64,000 nt of DNA from Mactromeris polynyma (lineage: Eukaryota > Mollusca > Bivalvia > Venerida > Mactridae): positions 10,666,807 to 10,730,806 of the forward strand of contig JASFXZ010000003.1 in NCBI GenBank assembly GCA_032209605.1, read 5' to 3'. Each line of letters begins with the position of its first letter. Positions within the stretch are counted from its first letter, which is position 1. A program made the translations under genes and the position numbers. This document shows, one piece after another, positions 61,601 through 64,000 of the stretch. The notes below the pieces were generated by a model. That model saw only the letters and a program-made list of their open reading frames with translations. It did no database searches and had not been told where the DNA came from.

Positions 61601-64000
61601 TTAAGTTTAGGATTCACTGAAACACTTCTTATTAGTCACCGAATGCATCTGCTGTATAGTAATTTTTATAGAAATCTTTTGAGCAGATTCTTTTGAATTC
61701 AATTCAGGTTTCAAAAGATCAAGTGTGGGTTAGAATGAAGAAAAACAAATTAATTAGTTAATTTACATGAAATGTTCCTGTAGTTATCTTGAAAAGTATC
61801 ACAATGTAAGGAGTGTTTTTATCATTAAGATGTGAAGATCAGCTTTTAATGAAGTATTATTTGTGATGTAAAATCAACTCTCCCATTAGTTGTTTTACTT
61901 TCCTACTTTCAGATCAAGATGAATGGTAAGAATTTAATTAATATTCAGTATAATTAAAAAGAAGAAATTGCTCCAATGTCTTAGTTTCGTGGATAAATAT
62001 CAACAGATGAAAGTTTGAAATTATGTTGCTGAAAGGCAGTTCATAATATTGTGAATATCTACTAATTTCGAATTTAATAGTAGGCAGTAAATGAACATAC
62101 TTATTTCAGATTTTAATTGTTTGTGTTAATAAATACAGATACATAAATGCACATTCACAAATAAAGATGCATAAATCAGATACTTGCTAACATTTTAGAT
62201 AGAGTGAAAGAATCTTTGCATGAGATCTACATGATGACAAGCATGTACGTATTACCTATTTTAAAATGATCAGTTATTATCAAACTAAGAATGCATATAA
62301 AATTAGAATCACCAGCTATATTATCGACTACAGTCATAAGTTTGTACAAATAGAGTCAACGTAATATATCATAATTATCAGGTAACTGGAACGCATTTGA
62401 TGACCCAATAAATTGCAATATGATACTGATTCTATATGTCATCCATCAATTTCATGAATATTTAACACAATTTCAGAGTTATGACGGAATTATTAAATAA
62501 CATTCGAGATGATATTGGAGCGTTATACCAACTGACAGAAATTGTGGCTACAGTTGACATGCTGCTGTCATTTGCTCATGCTTGCACATTGTCGGACTTT
62601 GGTTTGTATTATTTTACAGGGAAATTGCTATTTACAGTTAATGAATTCTCTAAGCTGCCTAGTCATGTACATAACCATAGACTTAATCATAGACTGTACA
62701 AAAATAATGGAGGTGTTTGTGACTGTTCTTTCAGAATTAACTCGCTCAACTACATTTTCTTTTGAGAAGCATAGGTTTTTATCAACCATTAATCTGTTCA
62801 AGTCCCACACAATAGTCTTCTGATAAGTTTGGCTTTGCTATTATTCCAAGTATAGTTTGAGTGAATTTTCTAAATGAAATGAAAACTTGGCCATTGTCTT
62901 TTTCAATGTAAAATTACTCCATCTTTGCAATTAGTTCAACCTTTGCTAAATTTTCTGTAATACTTGGCGTGACTGAAGTCTCTTGAGCTGGTTGTCTGAA
63001 TTAATCCACTTAAATATTATAATTATGTAATTGCTGCGACAAGATTTGCTTGCCTGAATTTATTTTTTAGCTCTATCAGACTTCAGGCAAGTAGGTGTTG
63101 TTGCTGCTGTTGAAATGTTGCCTTGCATATGCAACTACTGATAACATTTGAAGCCTCAGTCTTACTTAGCAATGACAATACTATAATAATGATTGATATC
63201 TTACTCCACAGTTAGACCAGAGTTTACAGACACGCTTGGAGTAAAACAAGGAAGACATCCAATCCTGGAGAAAATCTCAGTGGAACCACCAATTCCTAAT
63301 AATATTGTAAGTCTAGAGTTTATTACATACTTGTCAAAGTGCAAAAAAAACTGTTTCGATGGCAAAACCTGTTACTGCCGGTTAACAAAGACAATGGCAT
63401 AGACTAGACCCGATCACAGGGCACTCTTACAATGTAATCTTAAACCATTATTGTATTTATCCACAGATTAAAAATTGTAACAGTTATTTTTGCTATTTAA
63501 TGAACCAACTTGTTCAAGACCGCATCCATTGGTCCAGGTACTTCATGTCCATCCTGTTGCCTTGCAGCAACCAGTTCAGCTTCTCTGCACGGATGTGACA
63601 AAGTGTGCTTCTATTGTGCTAACTCAATAACAAGTAAACCCGGTCAGGAATTAAGAACTGCCAGCTAGAGTAGAGCTGTATTTGTCATATGTTGCACATA
63701 TCAAACTTGGAACAATAAGGCCATTTTTGTTGCGCCGACAATCTCCTTTTTTACACAAGTATTTTATCGATAATTACCGATTCCTTTCTTACTAATGGTA
63801 AAAAATTGTTACTGCCCGCCTCCGAGATTTACCTGCCGCGGGCAATGGTTAATGTCGAGCCCTGTTATTACAGACTTCCTTGCTACCATAGTCATATTAC
63901 ATTTCAGTATGCTTCTGATGACAGCAATTTCATCATTATAACTGGTCCAAACATGGTAAGTTTTATTTGCTGTAAAATTTTAATTTGATGAAGAATCAGT
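52493..64000 (+). CDS. MSH4: MSH4, meiotic MutS homologue (5' 17 identified exons, partial)
   Basis: Seventeen exons join in phase: 52493-52697, 53156-53367, 53958-54106, 55004-55127, 55466-55532, 57539-57660, 58058-58201, 58760-59031, 59575-59694, 60110-60122, 60516-60569, 61299-61477, 61913-61925, 62199-62244, 62477-62601, 63212-63306 and 63908-63955 (about 662 codons). All introns are GT-AG. The protein has a Ser/Thr-rich N-terminal region, the MutS connector domain ([12 protein letters not shown] onward), the core/lever domains ([32 protein letters not shown]) and the start of the ATPase, ending IITGPNM just before the Walker A SGKST. MSH4 lacks the mismatch-recognition domain; with MSH5 it forms MutS-gamma, which encircles recombination intermediates and promotes crossovers in meiosis. 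The first exon and the ATPase exons are outside the identified set. No stop or frameshift was found. Confidence 0.95.
53156..53367 (+). CDS. MSH4: MSH4 Ser/Thr/Pro-rich exon
   Basis: Acceptor TTGCAGCAG is a NAGNAG pair, so the exon may start at 53156 or 53159 with one codon difference. Encodes a low-complexity run ([20 protein letters not shown]). Donor GTAG/GTTGGT, phase 1. Confidence 0.85.
53958..54106 (+). CDS. MSH4: MSH4 exon, start of connector domain
   Basis: Reads [20 protein letters not shown] and ends [11 protein letters not shown] at GAG/GTAAGG. Strongest MSH4-specific signature in the 5' half. Confidence 0.95.
54107..55003 (+). other. MSH4 intron with a GC-richer patch
   Basis: 897-bp intron, AT-rich except about 54685-54830, which may be an unrecognised repeat; holds the hairpin at 54896-54939. 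Confidence 0.6.
54896..54939. repeat. Short perfect hairpin in an MSH4 intron
   Basis: 16-bp arms (ATGACAGAGTGATGA core) with a 12-nt loop. No flanking element recognised. Confidence 0.75.
55004..55127 (+). CDS. MSH4: MSH4 connector-domain exon
   Basis: Reads [20 protein letters not shown] and ends [10 protein letters not shown], phase 1. Acceptor TGTCTTTCAG. Confidence 0.93.
55466..55532 (+). CDS. MSH4: MSH4 short exon
   Basis: 67 nt encoding [20 protein letters not shown]; donor AA/GTAAGA, phase 2. Confidence 0.92.
55533..57538 (+). other. MSH4 largest identified intron
   Basis: 2006 bp, enlarged by the 1215-bp TA-flanked element. The rest (about 55533-55745 and 56965-57538) is ordinary AT-rich intron sequence. 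Confidence 0.8.
55748..56962. mobile_element. Non-autonomous pogo/Tigger-like element in an MSH4 intron
   Basis: Ends CAGTCGACTCTCGTTAGGAC and TTCGTCTTTACAAGAGTCGA + CTG form terminal inverted repeats, with TA on each side (55746-55747, 56963-56964). CAGTCGACTCTCG-type ends and a TA target fit the pogo/Tigger group. Length is 1215 bp. A sub-terminal stretch repeats GACGAATTTT and CTCGAAGTTTTTCAAAGTCC. The interior has one 86-codon frame (56246-56506) with no transposase motif, so the copy is probably non-autonomous. Confidence 0.8.
57539..57660 (+). CDS. MSH4: MSH4 exon, end of connector domain
   Basis: Reads [20 protein letters not shown] and GSENTAMI; acceptor TTTTTTAG, donor ATAG/GTTTGT. 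Confidence 0.94.
58058..58201 (+). CDS. MSH4: MSH4 exon, core domain
   Basis: Reads [20 protein letters not shown] then [20 protein letters not shown], the conserved MutS core beginning (TxxGxRxLRxxLxxP). Confidence 0.95.
58760..59031 (+). CDS. MSH4: MSH4 exon, core/lever domain
   Basis: Largest exon (272 nt): [38 protein letters not shown], ends ASYK at AAA/GTAAGA. Confidence 0.95.
59575..59694 (+). CDS. MSH4: MSH4 exon
   Basis: 40 codons, [20 protein letters not shown] and [10 protein letters not shown]; acceptor GTTTAAG, donor AAG/GTGACA. Confidence 0.93.
60110..60122 (+). CDS. MSH4: MSH4 microexon 1 (13 nt)
   Basis: CCAAATATGAATG between TTTTGCAG and GTAGGT. It encodes PNMN plus one base and fills exactly the gap between flanking exons where the vertebrate protein has SNIN. 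Phases match on both sides. Confidence 0.85.
60516..60569 (+). CDS. MSH4: MSH4 exon, 54 nt
   Basis: Reads [17 protein letters not shown], matching the vertebrate LDIARRTYTE segment. Donor AATG/GTATGA. Confidence 0.92.
60570..61298 (+). other. MSH4 intron containing the MITE
   Basis: 729 bp. A second acceptor-like TTTCAG at about 61246-61251 opens 16 extra in-frame-looking codons, but the acceptor at 61297-61298 aligns with MSH4 homologues and keeps phase. Confidence 0.7.
60650..60823. mobile_element. Probable MITE in an MSH4 intron
   Basis: Left end CAGTGTCACCTCTCTAGAGC and right end CTCTGTAGAGGTTTGCACTG form an imperfect inverted repeat. Internal CCTGTCTAGAGCGACAACCT echoes the end. TA precedes the left end but the right flank is TC, so the target duplication is imperfect. 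Confidence 0.5.
61299..61477 (+). CDS. MSH4: MSH4 exon, lever/clamp region
   Basis: Reads [27 protein letters not shown] and [14 protein letters not shown]; acceptor ATTTTCAG, donor CTG/GTACAA. Confidence 0.93.
61913..61925 (+). CDS. MSH4: MSH4 microexon 2 (13 nt)
   Basis: ATCAAGATGAATG between CTTTCAG and GTAAGA encodes IKMN plus one base, equal to IKMN in vertebrate MSH4. Phases match neighbours. Confidence 0.88.
62199..62244 (+). CDS. MSH4: MSH4 exon, 46 nt
   Basis: Reads [14 protein letters not shown]; acceptor CATTTTAG, donor AT/GTACGT, phase 2. Confidence 0.9.
62477..62601 (+). CDS. MSH4: MSH4 exon, lever helices
   Basis: Reads [19 protein letters not shown] then [16 protein letters not shown], a highly conserved MutS lever segment. 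Donor TTTG/GTTTGT. Confidence 0.95.
62602..63211 (+). other. MSH4 intron, no internal feature seen
   Basis: 610 bp, AT-rich. The remaining MSH4 introns over 300 bp (for example 52698-53155, 53368-53957, 58202-58759, 59032-59574, 59695-60109, 60123-60515, 61478-61912, 63307-63907) likewise show nothing recognisable. Confidence 0.6.
63212..63306 (+). CDS. MSH4: MSH4 exon leading into ATPase domain
   Basis: Reads [19 protein letters not shown] then VEPPIPNNI; the GRHPxLE motif opens the MutS ATPase domain. Donor ATT/GTAAGT. Confidence 0.95.
63908..63955 (+). CDS. MSH4: MSH4 exon ending within Walker A
   Basis: Reads [16 protein letters not shown] and splits before the expected SGKST. Next exon is beyond the window. 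Confidence 0.93.

Overview
This is eukaryotic, AT-rich nuclear DNA from an animal, most likely a marine invertebrate and plausibly a bivalve mollusc. Two genes with clear GT-AG introns are animal type: the meiotic MutS homologue MSH4 and a heparan sulfate 3-O-sulfotransferase. The rest is tandem repeats plus Ngaro, Tc1, LINE, SINE and MITE sequences of the kind common in bivalves. The taxon is inferred, not shown.

Layout. (1) 1-28653: ten complete head-to-tail copies of a 2840-2848 bp macrosatellite plus the start of an eleventh. Copies are nearly identical, and their open frames show no sign of coding constraint. Each copy carries a strong fold-back at unit positions 2268-2370. (2) 28654-33814: a complete Ngaro-type (DIRS-order) tyrosine-recombinase retrotransposon inserted in the eleventh copy. 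It has gag-like, RT/RNase H and tyrosine recombinase ORFs and split direct repeats in the order A1-ORFs-B1-A2-B2. Repeat pairs look identical, all ORFs are open and there is no target-site duplication, so the insertion looks recent. The interrupted satellite resumes at 33815 and stops at 33907. (3) 33.9-38.1 kb: a 24-bp minisatellite, possible minus-strand exons, a DDE transposase fragment beside a perfect 41-bp inverted repeat, two Tc1-like remnants (one nearly full length but inactivated), a TA-flanked MITE and a short 20-bp minisatellite. (4) 38.2-40.0 kb, minus strand: a two-exon sulfotransferase gene with a signal anchor. (5) 41.4-49.6 kb: a graveyard of LINE fragments (endonuclease, linker, C-terminal zinc-binding region), two tRNA-derived SINE copies with target-site duplications, a 13-bp minisatellite expanded in one of two duplicated LINE 3' ends, and a large 20-bp minisatellite (about 57 copies) abutting the other. 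(6) 52.5-64.0 kb, plus strand: seventeen exons of MSH4 from the Ser/Thr-rich N-terminal region to the intron inside the Walker A motif. The ATPase exons lie beyond the window. MSH4 introns host a pogo/Tigger-like TA-flanked element and a smaller MITE.

The two host genes are not functionally linked by anything visible. MSH4 acts with MSH5 in meiotic crossover formation; the sulfotransferase is a Golgi enzyme. The most notable item is the intact Ngaro element and its clean insertion into the macrosatellite. Next are the conserved hairpin in each satellite unit and the minisatellites that abut LINE 3' ends.
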